Assembly: GCA_044361595.1 (NCBI GenBank) | Contig: JBIKIN010000001.1 | Span: 240,495 to 304,494 of the forward strand | DNA: 64,000 nucleotides | Source: Pseudopedobacter sp044361595 | GTDB lineage: Bacteria > Bacteroidota > Bacteroidia > Sphingobacteriales > Sphingobacteriaceae | Reading direction: 5' to 3' | The notes under the pieces: generated by a model | The model's input: only the letters and a program-made list of their open reading frames with translations | Databases searched by the model: none | What the model was told of the DNA's origin: nothing | Shown here: one piece after another, positions 7,286-15,620 of the stretch | Position numbering within the stretch: the stretch's first letter is position 1 | Layout: the number at the start of each line of letters is the position of its first letter | Made by a program: the position numbers and the translations under genes

Positions 7286-7420
7286 ATGGATTTATTTGGA
7301 TACAAACGTAATTACAGATTTAAAGGCAATAACCCAAATAATGAAAACAAGTTATTTTGGATATTGGCTATTGTTGTGAGTGCTATATTTTTTGCAATAG
7401 CCTATTTTAGAGGGTTATAA
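7286..7420 (+). CDS. 44-aa single-pass membrane protein
   Basis: A short frame starts with ATG at 7286, 9 bp after the rlmH stop, and ends at TAA 7418-7420. It reads a polar, Asn/Lys/Arg-rich N-terminus (MDLFGYKRNYRFKGN) and then one hydrophobic helix (LFWILAIVVSAIFFAIAYF) ending in RGL. The composition, the spacing from rlmH and the terminator immediately after it support a real gene. The function is unknown; it resembles small inner-membrane proteins that annotation pipelines often miss. Confidence 0.65.
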   Translation: MDLFGYKRNYRFKGNNPNNENKLFWILAIVVSAIFFAIAYFRGL

Positions 7421-7426
7421 AAACGA

Positions 7427-7456
7427 AAAAGCCAAACATAAATATGTTTGGCTTTT
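7427..7456. terminator. bidirectional terminator between rlmH unit and DUF5606 gene
   Basis: AAAAGCCAAACATA (7427-7440) and TATGTTTGGCTTTT (7443-7456) are perfect inverted repeats of 14 bp. Each arm ends in a T run in its direction of transcription, so the structure can serve both the plus-strand rlmH unit and the minus-strand gene 7477-7998. Confidence 0.9.
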
Positions 7457-7476
7457 AATAGTTTGAACCTTTTTGC

Positions 7477-7998
7477 TTATGGATTTTTACTTCCTCCGGC
7501 TTTTTTAACCGCTACACTTTTGGTGTTACCGCCTTTTTCGCTTTTTGGCTTTGCAATTTTTGCTTTCTCTGTTTTTGGTGTTTCTTTAATTGTTTTGCTA
7601 TCATCCTTAGCTTCTTCGGCTTCGTTAAATAATGGCAAATCTTTTAAAATCAAAAACCAAGAAATAATTTTCTTCATGTCCGAAGCATAAACTTTCTCTT
7701 GATCGTGGGTTGGAGCAACTTCAACAAAAAATGATCTTAACATTTTTCCATCTGCTTTTGGATCAGGAACATTTTTTGAAGTTTTCATCACTTCAAAAAT
7801 ATCTTTCAATCTTAAATCTTCGTCTTCGCCATAAACAGTAATATCTTCTAAAGAAGCTAATTTAGCTGTAGAAATATTCACTATAGTTTTGGTTTTCGCG
7901 TCGTCTAAACTTTCTAATATATATCCTGATTTATTTTGACCTATTAAATTAAATAAGCCAGGTTTACCTGAAACCGAAACAATACCTGCTAATTTCAT
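7477..7998 (-). CDS. DUF5606 domain-containing protein (173 aa)
   Basis: The first 130 residues match a conserved Bacteroidota family (DUF5606): MKLAGIVSVSGKPGLFNLIG, GYILESLDDAKTKTIVN, ITVYGEDEDLRLKDIFEVM, and MKKIISWFLILKDLPLF. The last 40 residues are a low-complexity Lys/Pro/Thr/Ala tail (KTEKAKIAKPKSEKGG), very basic and probably disordered, which could bind nucleic acid. The function is not known. It is followed in the genome by a cyclophilin gene on the same strand, 9 bp upstream of its start, so the two are probably co-transcribed. Confidence 0.88.
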   Translation of the reverse strand: MKLAGIVSVSGKPGLFNLIGQNKSGYILESLDDAKTKTIVNISTAKLASLEDITVYGEDEDLRLKDIFEVMKTSKNVPDPKADGKMLRSFFVEVAPTHDQEKVYASDMKKIISWFLILKDLPLFNEAEEAKDDSKTIKETPKTEKAKIAKPKSEKGGNTKSVAVKKAGGSKNP

Positions 7999-8007
7999 AA
8001 CTTTTAA

Positions 8008-8469
8008 TTAATCTGCTAAAACTTCTATTGTTAAAATTTTATCTCCTTGTTTAATATCGTCAACTAAATCTACGTTTTCAATTACTTTACCAAAACAAGT
8101 ATGATTTCTATCTAAGTGAGCAGTGTTTGCTCTGCTATGGCAGATAAAAAACTGAGAACCTCCAGTGTTTCTTCCGGCATGCGCCATAGATAAAACACCT
8201 CTATCATGATATTGATTTTCGCCATCTAACTCGCAATCTATATGATATCCTGGACCACCAGTTCCGGCTCTAAATTTTGTGGTTTCGCTTTTAGAAAAAG
8301 GACAGCCACCTTGTACCATAAAATTAGGAATCACTCTGTGAAAAGTAACACCATCATAAAAACCTTCGCTAGCTAACTTTTTAAAGTTTGCAACAGCCTT
8401 AGGGGCATCATTATCATAAAACTGAACAGTCATATCTCCTTTTTCAGTTTTAATTATCGCTTTACTCAT
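8008..8469 (-). CDS. cyclophilin-type peptidyl-prolyl cis-trans isomerase (153 aa)
   Basis: The protein is a single cyclophilin domain: IIKTEKGDMTVQFYDNDAP, FHRVIPNFMVQGGCP (catalytic Arg in the FHRVI motif, and the QGG loop), GVLSMAHAGRNTGGSQFFI, and the end HLDRNHTCFGKVIENVDLVD. I chose the ATG at 8469 because the family starts with this MSKAIIKTEKG sequence. A longer in-frame start at 8604 would add 45 residues without homology and would overlap the divergent gene at 8558. No signal peptide is seen with this start, so it acts in the cytoplasm. It sits 9 bp upstream of the DUF5606 gene. Confidence 0.93.
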   Translation of the reverse strand: MSKAIIKTEKGDMTVQFYDNDAPKAVANFKKLASEGFYDGVTFHRVIPNFMVQGGCPFSKSETTKFRAGTGGPGYHIDCELDGENQYHDRGVLSMAHAGRNTGGSQFFICHSRANTAHLDRNHTCFGKVIENVDLVDDIKQGDKILTIEVLAD

Positions 8470-8557
8470 ATTATCTTGTTTATTTAAAAGAGCCACAAAA
8501 TTAACAAAATTTTTAGGGTGTGTAAACGTTTTAACAATTATCCTTAAATTAGTTGAC

Positions 8558-9814
8558 ATGAAAAAAATAAAACTACTGCTTTTATTATCGTTTTTAAGTT
8601 TCAAATGCTTTTCGTCTTATATTTTAATACCTATGGATGAAGATCAGAAAAACCACCTTAAAGCATATGGAATCGCATTTTACACCTTGCAAAAAGGAAT
8701 AGAAGTAGATTGGTTATTAAACTACAAAGGAGGTTCTTTTTTGATATATTATAATCAAAACATAGAGAGTGAATTAAAAATTAGAGGTGTGAGTTACCAA
8801 GTTGTTGCCGATGCAAAAGTAAATCTTATTCTAACAGAAATAGCTAATCCAGAAGTCAATATGGATATTATTAAGCTAGAGAAAACGCCAAAAATTGCGG
8901 TATACTCGCCCAAAAGCAAGCTTCCTTGGGATGATGCCGTAACCATGGTCCTTACTTACGCAGAAATACCTTATGATGTGATTTATGATGAAGAAGTAAT
9001 AGGTGGTAAATTACCAGAATATGATTGGTTGCATTTACACCACGAGGATTTTACAGGGCAATACGGTAGGTTTTGGGCCAATTACAGAGGGGCGAGTTGG
9101 TATCAAGATGATGTAAGAAATCAAGAAAATATGGCAAAGAAACTAGGCTTTAATAAGGTTTCTCAAATGAAATTAGGTGTAGCACAAAACATCAAAAACT
9201 TTTGTAGTGGCGGAGGATTTTTATTTGCTATGTGTTCTGGTACAGATAGTTATGATATAGCTTTAGCCGCAGCAGGGATTGATATTTGCGAACGAATGTT
9301 TGATGGCGACGGAATTACACCAAATGCACAAAGTAAATTAGATTTTAGTCAAACTTTCGCATTTCAAAACTTTAAATTAGATAATAATCCTATGAATTAT
9401 GAATTTTCTGATATTGATGCGACCAATAGCAGATTAGTAAATCGTACTAATGATTTTTTTACTTTATTTGATTTCTCGGCCAAATGGGATGTAATTCCTA
9501 CCATGCTTACTCAAAATCACGAGAAAGTTGTTAAAGGTTTTATGGGGCAAACCACATCATTTAAAAAATCTTTAATCAAACCAGATGTTTTAGTAATGGG
9601 TGAGTTAAAATCGGCTGGCGAAGCAAGATATATCCATGGCGAATTTGGAAAAGGGCAATGGACATTTTATGGAGGACATGATCCCGAAGATTATCAACAC
9701 ATGGTTGGCGACCCTCCTACCGATTTGAATTTGTATCCAAACTCTCCTGGTTATCGCTTAATCTTAAACAATATTCTTTTTCCTGCCGCTAAGAAAAAGA
9801 AACAAAAAACTTAA
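8558..9814 (+). CDS. conserved secreted protein, often labelled asparagine synthetase B (418 aa)
   Basis: The first 20 residues are a signal peptide (KKIKLLLLLSFLSFKCFSS). The mature protein begins SYILIPMDEDQKNHLKAYGI and contains IAVYSPKSKLPWDDAVTMVL, YDWLHLHHEDFTGQYGRFW, SGGGFLFAMCSGTDSYDIAL, EARYIHGEFGKGQWTFYGGH and ends GYRLILNNILFPAAKKKKQ. I know close relatives in Bacteroidota under the name asparagine synthetase B, but I see no N-terminal Cys2 glutaminase and no PP-loop, so that name looks wrong. The GGGFLFAMCSGTD segment and the following layout resemble a class I glutamine-amidotransferase-like (flavodoxin-like) fold with a Cys. The substrate is unknown; it acts outside the cytoplasm. 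Confidence 0.8.
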   Translation: MKKIKLLLLLSFLSFKCFSSYILIPMDEDQKNHLKAYGIAFYTLQKGIEVDWLLNYKGGSFLIYYNQNIESELKIRGVSYQVVADAKVNLILTEIANPEVNMDIIKLEKTPKIAVYSPKSKLPWDDAVTMVLTYAEIPYDVIYDEEVIGGKLPEYDWLHLHHEDFTGQYGRFWANYRGASWYQDDVRNQENMAKKLGFNKVSQMKLGVAQNIKNFCSGGGFLFAMCSGTDSYDIALAAAGIDICERMFDGDGITPNAQSKLDFSQTFAFQNFKLDNNPMNYEFSDIDATNSRLVNRTNDFFTLFDFSAKWDVIPTMLTQNHEKVVKGFMGQTTSFKKSLIKPDVLVMGELKSAGEARYIHGEFGKGQWTFYGGHDPEDYQHMVGDPPTDLNLYPNSPGYRLILNNILFPAAKKKKQKT

Positions 9815-9847
9815 AAAACATTTAGTAAATGCTTTACTTAGCAGCAA

Positions 9848-10546
9848 ATGCTAGAAATTATATATCAAGATGATGATTTGATAGTGATTAACAAACCACA
9901 CGGTTTGTTAGTACATCAATCGCCAATTGCAAGAGATGCCGAAGAATTTGCCTTACAAATGTTGCGAGACCAAATTGGTCAAAATGTTTGGCCAGCCCAT
10001 CGTTTAGACAGAAAAACGAGTGGGTTATTACTATTTGCGTTAAACACACAAATCAATAGTTTATTACAAGCTTTATTTAGAGAAAACCAAATCACTAAAA
10101 AATATTTAGCCTTAGTTAGGGGTTTTACCCCTGATGAAATGGATATAGACTATCCGTTAATGAAAGAAAACGGACAAATTCAAGAAGCATTTACCTATTT
10201 TAAGACTTTAGCCAAAGCCGAAATTGATATTGCATTTGGTAAACATACAACCTCTAGGTATTCTTTGGTAGAAGCTTGCCCACAAACCGGCAGAATGCAT
10301 CAACTTAGAAAACATTTTGCTCACATTAATCATCCAATCATTGGAGATAGACCTCACGGATGTAATAAACAAAACAAACTCTTTAAAGAAACTTGGCAAA
10401 TGGATAAAATGCTTTTACATGCTTCTGAGTTATCTTTTATACATCCAATAACAAAAACAGAAATACATTTAAAAGCAAAAATTCACGATGAATTTAAAAG
10501 AATGCTACTGCTTATGGATATATCTTTAAATACAATAGATAACTAA
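9848..10546 (+). CDS. truC: tRNA pseudouridine(65) synthase-like, RluA family (232 aa)
   Basis: The protein is a single RluA-type catalytic domain without an S4 domain. It starts LEIIYQDDDLIVINKPHGLL and has the catalytic motif AHRLDRKTSGLLLFA with the nucleophilic Asp, then TKKYLALVRG and TGRMHQLRKHFAHINHPIIG. The combination of the short N-terminus, VHQSP and HRLDRKTSG fits TruC, which modifies U65 of some tRNAs, better than RluA, RluC or RluD. It follows the secreted protein gene by 33 bp on the same strand. The exact target remains an inference from family resemblance. Confidence 0.85.
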   Translation: MLEIIYQDDDLIVINKPHGLLVHQSPIARDAEEFALQMLRDQIGQNVWPAHRLDRKTSGLLLFALNTQINSLLQALFRENQITKKYLALVRGFTPDEMDIDYPLMKENGQIQEAFTYFKTLAKAEIDIAFGKHTTSRYSLVEACPQTGRMHQLRKHFAHINHPIIGDRPHGCNKQNKLFKETWQMDKMLLHASELSFIHPITKTEIHLKAKIHDEFKRMLLLMDISLNTIDN

Positions 10547-10560
10547 TAGATTTATCAGAG

Positions 10561-10594
10561 CAAAAAACTTGGTTTCTACATTCAAGAAACCAAG
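10561..10594 (-). terminator. orphan hairpin with T-run in the antisense direction
   Basis: CTTGGTTTCT (10568-10577) pairs with AGAAACCAAG (10585-10594). The run of A at 10562-10567 becomes a T run only on the minus strand, so the classic terminator orientation is minus, although both flanking genes (truC and ftsK) are on the plus strand. It may end an antisense transcript, or still serve truC without a T tail. Confidence 0.5.
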
Positions 10595-10784
10595 CTAACC
10601 ATTAAACCTAAAACAAACCGACGAAAATCATCTATTTGAATCACTATAATTTACGTAATAGCAAGTCCTAAGGATTTTATAAACTCATAATAAAAGCCTG
10701 TAATTAATATAGTAAAATGTTTTATAGAAATATTTTAGTAAAACCTAAGCTTTAAATTATATTTGTTGAGCAAAACCATATCTA

Positions 10785-13358
10785 ATGCCCATAAAAGGAA
10801 ATCAATTTAAAACAAATACGATTAAAGAGCCTTTAACCAAAGGCTCTGAGCCATATAAAAAATCTATTGATGAAGAAAAGGGTAAAGATTCTAATTTCAA
10901 TTTTAAAATCAATTTCGGAAACGATAGGGCAATTAAAATAACCGGCTTATTTCTACTGATTTTAGCTTTATATTTTTTAGTATCATTTACTTCTTATTTC
11001 TTTACATGGGAAGATGACCAAAGCTATGTAATTGATGCTAACGGTGGCTGGACTAATTTATTTAAAACTATTAAAGAGTTAAAATCTAATGGTGCCATTA
11101 ACCCAAACATACAAAACTGGGCAGGTAAGTTAGGTGCCTTACTTTCGCATCAATTTATTTACGAGTGGTTTGGAGTTGCTTCTTTATTATTTGTTTTTGT
11201 TTTTGTGGTAATTGGATATAGGTTATTATTTAAAGTACAGTTATTGTCTATTTCAAAAACATTAGCTTATTGCTTTTTCTTGCTCATTTTCAGTTCTGTT
11301 ACTTTTGGGTTTTTTCATTCTTTTTTAAGTGAATATCCTCATTATTTAGAAGGCGAATTTGGTTATTACGCTAACTTATTATTAGAAGCACAAATGGGTG
11401 TAGCAGGTGTGGCTGGTGTTCTTGTATTTGCTGGCTTAACTTGCTTAATTATTGCTTATAACATAGATTTTAAACTTCCTGAAAGGAAAATCAAATTGGT
11501 TGAGCCAATTGAAGAAACAGAAGAAGAAATAGCTAACGATGTTTATGATGACGAAGAAGAAGAAATATTAAATGATGATGATTACGTTACTACACCAGTA
11601 GAGTTTCCAATTAAAGAAAAAGCATTTAACGCACCTTTACCAGAAAAACAACCTGACCATAGCTTTGAAGTAGAAAACACTACTTTAAACCAAGAAGAAT
11701 TTACTAGTCCTAAAGATGATTTTGACGAAGTTGTAAATTATAAAAATGAAGCTGAACAACCTAAAGATGAGAATTTAGAACTGGTAATAGAAAAGACCGA
11801 AGAAGATGCAAAATCAGAAGATTTAGTAGAGCAGTTTGGCGCCTACGACCCTACGCTAGATTTATCATCATATAAAAACCCAACCATAGAATTATTAGAG
11901 CAATATGGTACGGGCAAAATAAATGTAGATGCCGCCGAATTAGAAAGTAACAAAAATAAAATTGTAGAAACGTTAAATAACTACAATATAGAGATAGATA
12001 AAATTAAAGCAACCATTGGCCCAACGGTCACACTTTATGAAATTATTCCTGCTCCTGGTGTACGTATTTCTAAAATTAAAAATTTAGAAGATGATATTGC
12101 CTTAAGTTTAGCCGCTTTAGGTATCAGGATTATTGCTCCTATGCCAGGTAAAGGAACTATTGGTATTGAGGTGCCAAACTCTCATCCAGAAATGGTTTCT
12201 ATGCGTTCTATTATTGCTACAGAAAAGTTCCAAAATACCACTATGGATTTACCAATTGCCTTAGGTAAAACCATTTCTAACGAAGTTTTTATTGCCGATT
12301 TAGCTAAAATGCCTCACATGCTGGTAGCAGGTGCCACAGGGCAAGGTAAATCTGTAGGTATTAATACCATATTGGTGTCTTTACTTTACAAAAAACATCC
12401 ATCACAATTAAAATTTGTCTTGGTAGATCCTAAAAAAGTAGAACTTTCTTTATTTAAGAAAATAGAACGCCACTTTTTAGCAAAATTACCAGGCGAAGAC
12501 GATGCTATTATTACCGATACTAAAAAGGTAATAAATACCTTAAACTCTTTATGTATAGAGATGGATCAGCGTTATGATTTATTAAAGGAAGCTGGTGTAC
12601 GAAACTTAAAAGAGTATAACGAAAAATTCATCAAGCGTAAGCTTAATCCAAATAACGGACATAAATTTTTACCATTTATTGTTTTGGTGATTGATGAGTT
12701 TGCCGATTTAATGATGACTGCTGGTAAAGAAGTAGAAACACCTATCGCCCGTTTAGCTCAATTAGCCAGAGCCATTGGAATTCATTTAGTTTTAGCTACT
12801 CAGCGTCCATCGGTAAATATCATTACAGGTACAATTAAAGCTAACTTCCCTGCTCGTTTGGCATTTAGGGTAACCTCTAAAATAGACTCTAGAACCATTT
12901 TAGACTCTGGCGGTGCCGACCAATTGATTGGTAAAGGAGATATGCTTTTATCTACTGGAAGTGATTTAATACGTTTACAATGTGCATTTGTAGATACACC
13001 GGAGGTAGATAGAGTAACCGATTTTATTGGCGAACAGCGAGGTTATTCATCTGCGTATGTATTACCAGAATATGTAGGTGATGATGGAGATGGTGGTAGT
13101 ATAAAAGACTTTGATCCAAATGATAGAGACGCAATGTTTGAAGATGCTGCTCGTTTAATTGTAATGCATCAGCAGGGTTCTACCTCACTCATCCAGCGAA
13201 AGCTGAAACTAGGATATAACAGAGCAGGCAGAATTATAGATCAATTAGAGGGTGCAGGTATTGTTGGTGCTTTTGAGGGCAGTAAGGCTAGAGAAGTTTT
13301 AATCCCGGATGAATACGCTTTGGAACAGTTTTTGTCTAACTTAGGCAAAAAAGATTAG
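10785..13358 (+). CDS. ftsK: DNA translocase FtsK
   Basis: FtsK anchors at the division septum and pumps chromosome ends apart. The 857-aa protein has four N-terminal membrane segments (residues about 55-75, 125-150, 160-185, 200-225), then an acidic linker rich in Glu/Asp to about residue 340, the alpha/beta motor (alpha domain with TVTLYEIIPAPGVRISKI, Walker A AGATGQGKSVGIN near 516, Walker B FIVLVIDEFADLM near 635, ATQRPSVNIITGTIKANF), and the gamma winged helix at about 795-857 (TSLIQRKLKLGYNRAGRIID). All parts of a full FtsK are present. The LolA-like gene starts 5 bp after its stop, an arrangement common in this phylum. Confidence 0.97.
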   Translation: MPIKGNQFKTNTIKEPLTKGSEPYKKSIDEEKGKDSNFNFKINFGNDRAIKITGLFLLILALYFLVSFTSYFFTWEDDQSYVIDANGGWTNLFKTIKELKSNGAINPNIQNWAGKLGALLSHQFIYEWFGVASLLFVFVFVVIGYRLLFKVQLLSISKTLAYCFFLLIFSSVTFGFFHSFLSEYPHYLEGEFGYYANLLLEAQMGVAGVAGVLVFAGLTCLIIAYNIDFKLPERKIKLVEPIEETEEEIANDVYDDEEEEILNDDDYVTTPVEFPIKEKAFNAPLPEKQPDHSFEVENTTLNQEEFTSPKDDFDEVVNYKNEAEQPKDENLELVIEKTEEDAKSEDLVEQFGAYDPTLDLSSYKNPTIELLEQYGTGKINVDAAELESNKNKIVETLNNYNIEIDKIKATIGPTVTLYEIIPAPGVRISKIKNLEDDIALSLAALGIRIIAPMPGKGTIGIEVPNSHPEMVSMRSIIATEKFQNTTMDLPIALGKTISNEVFIADLAKMPHMLVAGATGQGKSVGINTILVSLLYKKHPSQLKFVLVDPKKVELSLFKKIERHFLAKLPGEDDAIITDTKKVINTLNSLCIEMDQRYDLLKEAGVRNLKEYNEKFIKRKLNPNNGHKFLPFIVLVIDEFADLMMTAGKEVETPIARLAQLARAIGIHLVLATQRPSVNIITGTIKANFPARLAFRVTSKIDSRTILDSGGADQLIGKGDMLLSTGSDLIRLQCAFVDTPEVDRVTDFIGEQRGYSSAYVLPEYVGDDGDGGSIKDFDPNDRDAMFEDAARLIVMHQQGSTSLIQRKLKLGYNRAGRIIDQLEGAGIVGAFEGSKAREVLIPDEYALEQFLSNLGKKD

Positions 13359-13363
13359 TGATT

Positions 13364-14011
13364 ATGAAAAGGCAATTATCTATTATTTTACTATTTGTTT
13401 TTACCGCAATAGGTCTATTTGCACAAGATGATCCAAAGGCAAAAGCTATTTTAGCTGGAGTTAGTAAAAAATATAAATCATACGATGTGGTAAAAGCTGA
13501 TTTTAGTTTTAATATCAAAAGCCCACAAAGCAATGTAAATAAAACAGAAAACGGAACAATTTACATACGCTCTAGTCAAAATAAATATAAAATAAACCTA
13601 GCTGGACAGGAATTAATTTCTAACGGCAAAATTCAATGGACTTATTTAAAAGAAGATAATGAAGTTCAGATAAGTGAAATCAATCAAAGCGCTGACGCAT
13701 TAAATCCAGCTCAGATTTTTACAATTTACGAGAAAGGATTTAAATATGTTTATTTGGGCGAAACAACAATTGGTGGTCGTGTTTTTCAAAACATTGAACT
13801 TGCTCCATTAACAACCAGATCGTTCTCTAAAATTAAATTAAGGATTGATAAAGTAAACAAGCAAATTAATAACGTTGTTATAAATGATAAAAACGGGAAT
13901 GTTTACAGTTATTTAATCAAGGCATTTACTCCTAATGTTAAAGTTGCTGAAAGCATTTTTAGTTTTGATACTAAAAAATATCCGGGTATAGATGAGGTAG
14001 ATTTAAGATAA
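13364..14011 (+). CDS. LolA-like outer-membrane lipoprotein carrier (215 aa)
   Basis: A signal peptide (RQLSIILLFVFTAIGLFAQ) is followed by a LolA-type fold: YDVVKADFSFNIKSPQ, GTIYIRSSQNKYKINLAGQE, ISNGKIQWTYLKEDNEVQIS, LAPLTTRSFSKIKLRID and a closing SIFSFDTKKYPGIDEVDLR. In Proteobacteria LolA ferries lipoproteins through the periplasm. I place the start at ATG 13364; a GTG at 13358 overlapping the ftsK stop would only add two residues. The adjacency to ftsK is conserved in Bacteroidota. Carrier function is family knowledge; no LolB homologue is in the window. Confidence 0.88.
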   Translation: MKRQLSIILLFVFTAIGLFAQDDPKAKAILAGVSKKYKSYDVVKADFSFNIKSPQSNVNKTENGTIYIRSSQNKYKINLAGQELISNGKIQWTYLKEDNEVQISEINQSADALNPAQIFTIYEKGFKYVYLGETTIGGRVFQNIELAPLTTRSFSKIKLRIDKVNKQINNVVINDKNGNVYSYLIKAFTPNVKVAESIFSFDTKKYPGIDEVDLR

Positions 14012-14025
14012 TTAAACCTTAAATT

Positions 14026-14301
14026 ATGGATATATCTTATACAAACCACACATTAGAAAAGCTAGAAACTTTATTATCAGATTTTGGTTATAAAGTGAGA
14101 TACGAAAAAGGTAATTTTAAAACTGGGTCTTGCTTAATTGAACATACCAAAATTATTGTAGTAAATAAATTTTCTAATTTAGAAAGCAAAATACTAGCTT
14201 TAGTAGAATTAGTTAAAGCAATAAATGCAGAAGCTAATCATTTAACAGAGAAACAAAAAGCCTTTTATTACGCCCTTAAACAAACAAAAATAGAGTTTTG
14301 A
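14026..14301 (+). CDS. small conserved protein between LolA-like and MBL-fold genes (91 aa)
   Basis: The protein has no signal peptide or membrane segment. It reads DISYTNHTLEKLETLLSDFG, VRYEKGNFKTGSCLIEHTKI, then VVNKFSNLESKILALVELVK and ends with an alpha-helical tail. I recall similar proteins of about 90 aa next to ftsK/LolA genes in relatives but know no function. It begins 14 bp after the LolA-like gene, and its TGA stop overlaps the TTG start of the next gene by two bases, which points to translational coupling. Confidence 0.75.
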   Translation: MDISYTNHTLEKLETLLSDFGYKVRYEKGNFKTGSCLIEHTKIIVVNKFSNLESKILALVELVKAINAEANHLTEKQKAFYYALKQTKIEF

Positions 14302-15059
14302 AAATTACATTTTTAGGCACCGGAACTTCTCAAGGCGTACCAGTAATAGCCTGTGATTGCGCTGTTTGTTTAAGTATAAACCCAAAAGACAATAGACTTA
14401 GAAGTAGCATTTTAATAGAATCTGAGACCACTACAATAATTATTGATACAGGACCAGATTTTAGGTATCAAATGTTGCGCAATAATACCCAAAAGCTAGA
14501 TGCTATAGTTTTTACACATCCTCATAAAGACCATATTGCCGGAATGGATGATGTTAGGGCATTTAATTACAAGCAAAAAAGCGCTATGGAAGTTTATGCT
14601 ACCGAGGCTACACAAGAATCGTTAAAACGAGAATTTTACTACATCTTCTCAGACTTTAAATATCCTGGTATTCCGTTAATAAATTTCAATACCATTGCCT
14701 TAGAAAGCTTTACAATTGGAGATATAACATTACAACCTATTGAAGTTTTTCATTATAAAATGCCCGTACTGGGCTTTAGAATAAAAGATTTTACATATAT
14801 TACTGATGCTAAAACCATAAGTGATACTGAATTTAAAAAAATTAAAGGCACTAAAATTTTAGTAATAAACGCCTTGCAAAAAGAAAATCATATTTCGCAT
14901 TTCACGTATGATGAAGCTATAGCATTTGCAAAAAAAGTTAATGCAGAAAAAACCTATTTTACACATATAAGCCACAAGCTGGGTAAACACGAAGATATAT
15001 CATCAGAATTAGGACCAAAAATTGCATTAGCTTTTGATGGTTTAAGTTTGAATATTTAG
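14298..15059 (+). CDS. PhnP-like MBL-fold metallohydrolase (253 aa)
   Basis: The protein starts KITFLGTGTSQGVPV, followed by CDCAVC, a Cys-rich loop seen in PhnP-type cyclic phosphodiesterases that can bind a structural zinc. The metallo-beta-lactamase motif is FTHPHKDHIAGMDDVRAF (HxHxDH with the first His in HPHKDH), and further ligands are suggested by FTYITDAKTIS (Asp) and THISHKLGKHED (His). The start is TTG at 14298, overlapping the previous stop (TTGA). The natural substrate is unknown; PhnP acts on cyclic ribose phosphates, but no phn genes are nearby. It is cytoplasmic, as no signal peptide is present. Confidence 0.88.
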   Translation: MKITFLGTGTSQGVPVIACDCAVCLSINPKDNRLRSSILIESETTTIIIDTGPDFRYQMLRNNTQKLDAIVFTHPHKDHIAGMDDVRAFNYKQKSAMEVYATEATQESLKREFYYIFSDFKYPGIPLINFNTIALESFTIGDITLQPIEVFHYKMPVLGFRIKDFTYITDAKTISDTEFKKIKGTKILVINALQKENHISHFTYDEAIAFAKKVNAEKTYFTHISHKLGKHEDISSELGPKIALAFDGLSLNI

Positions 15060-15077
15060 GGTTTCTATTTTACTGTA

Positions 15078-15542
15078 ATGAAAATAAGTTTTATTTGTAT
15101 TTTTTTATTTCTTTCTCTAACAAACAACTATGCTCCAACTTCTGCCGATATAATTTTAGGTAGGTGGATAACTGCCGAAAGAAATTTAATTGTTGAAGTT
15201 TATAAAGAAAATAATACTTATAAATCTAAAATAGTTTGGTTTGATGTTTCTGATGACCCAAGCAGACCTATGCATAGCAGATTAGACTATAAAAATCCAA
15301 ATCCTAACCTAAGGAATAATAAATTGGTTGGTTTAGAAATACTTAATGGTTTAAAATTTAACCCCGAATCTGAAAGGTGGGAAAACGGTACCGTTTACGA
15401 TCCAAATACTGGTAAATTTTGGAGTGCCGTAATATTTTTTGATAATGAAGGTAAGTTAGCCGTTAAAGGTTACTGGAAATTTGAGTTTTTCTCTAAAACC
15501 ATGCACTTTGAAAAAAATAGCAGGTCAACAAAAAAAATTTAA
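15078..15542 (+). CDS. DUF2147 domain secreted protein (154 aa)
   Basis: A short signal peptide (KISFICIFLFLSLTNNYA) precedes a DUF2147 domain: ILGRWITAERNLIVEVYKEN, KSKIVWFDVSDDPSRP, NNKLVGLEILNGLKF, then GTVYDPNTGKFWSAVIFFD and a last GYWKFEFFSKTMHFEK. DUF2147 proteins are small periplasmic beta-barrel-like proteins of unknown role. It is 18 bp downstream of the PhnP-like gene and ends the run of plus-strand genes that begins with ftsK. The following gene is convergent. Confidence 0.88.
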   Translation: MKISFICIFLFLSLTNNYAPTSADIILGRWITAERNLIVEVYKENNTYKSKIVWFDVSDDPSRPMHSRLDYKNPNPNLRNNKLVGLEILNGLKFNPESERWENGTVYDPNTGKFWSAVIFFDNEGKLAVKGYWKFEFFSKTMHFEKNSRSTKKI

Positions 15543-15620
15543 CCTACTTAAAAATAATTATTTGCCTTTTTATAACGATTGTAAAGCGGCAAGAAAAAAT
15601 ATCGCTCCTATAAGATAAGT

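Noticed and set aside
7448..7690. Plus-strand hydrophobic frame opposite the DUF5606 gene
   Set aside because: It is the complement of the Lys/Ala/Pro-rich tail of DUF5606, which creates an artificial hydrophobic reading.
8470..8604. N-terminal extension of the cyclophilin
   Set aside because: The extra 45 residues have no homology and would overlap the divergent signal-peptide gene at 8558; the domain starts at the ATG at 8469.
10208..10399. Minus-strand frame inside truC
   Set aside because: It is a complement frame of a conserved enzyme with no features of its own.
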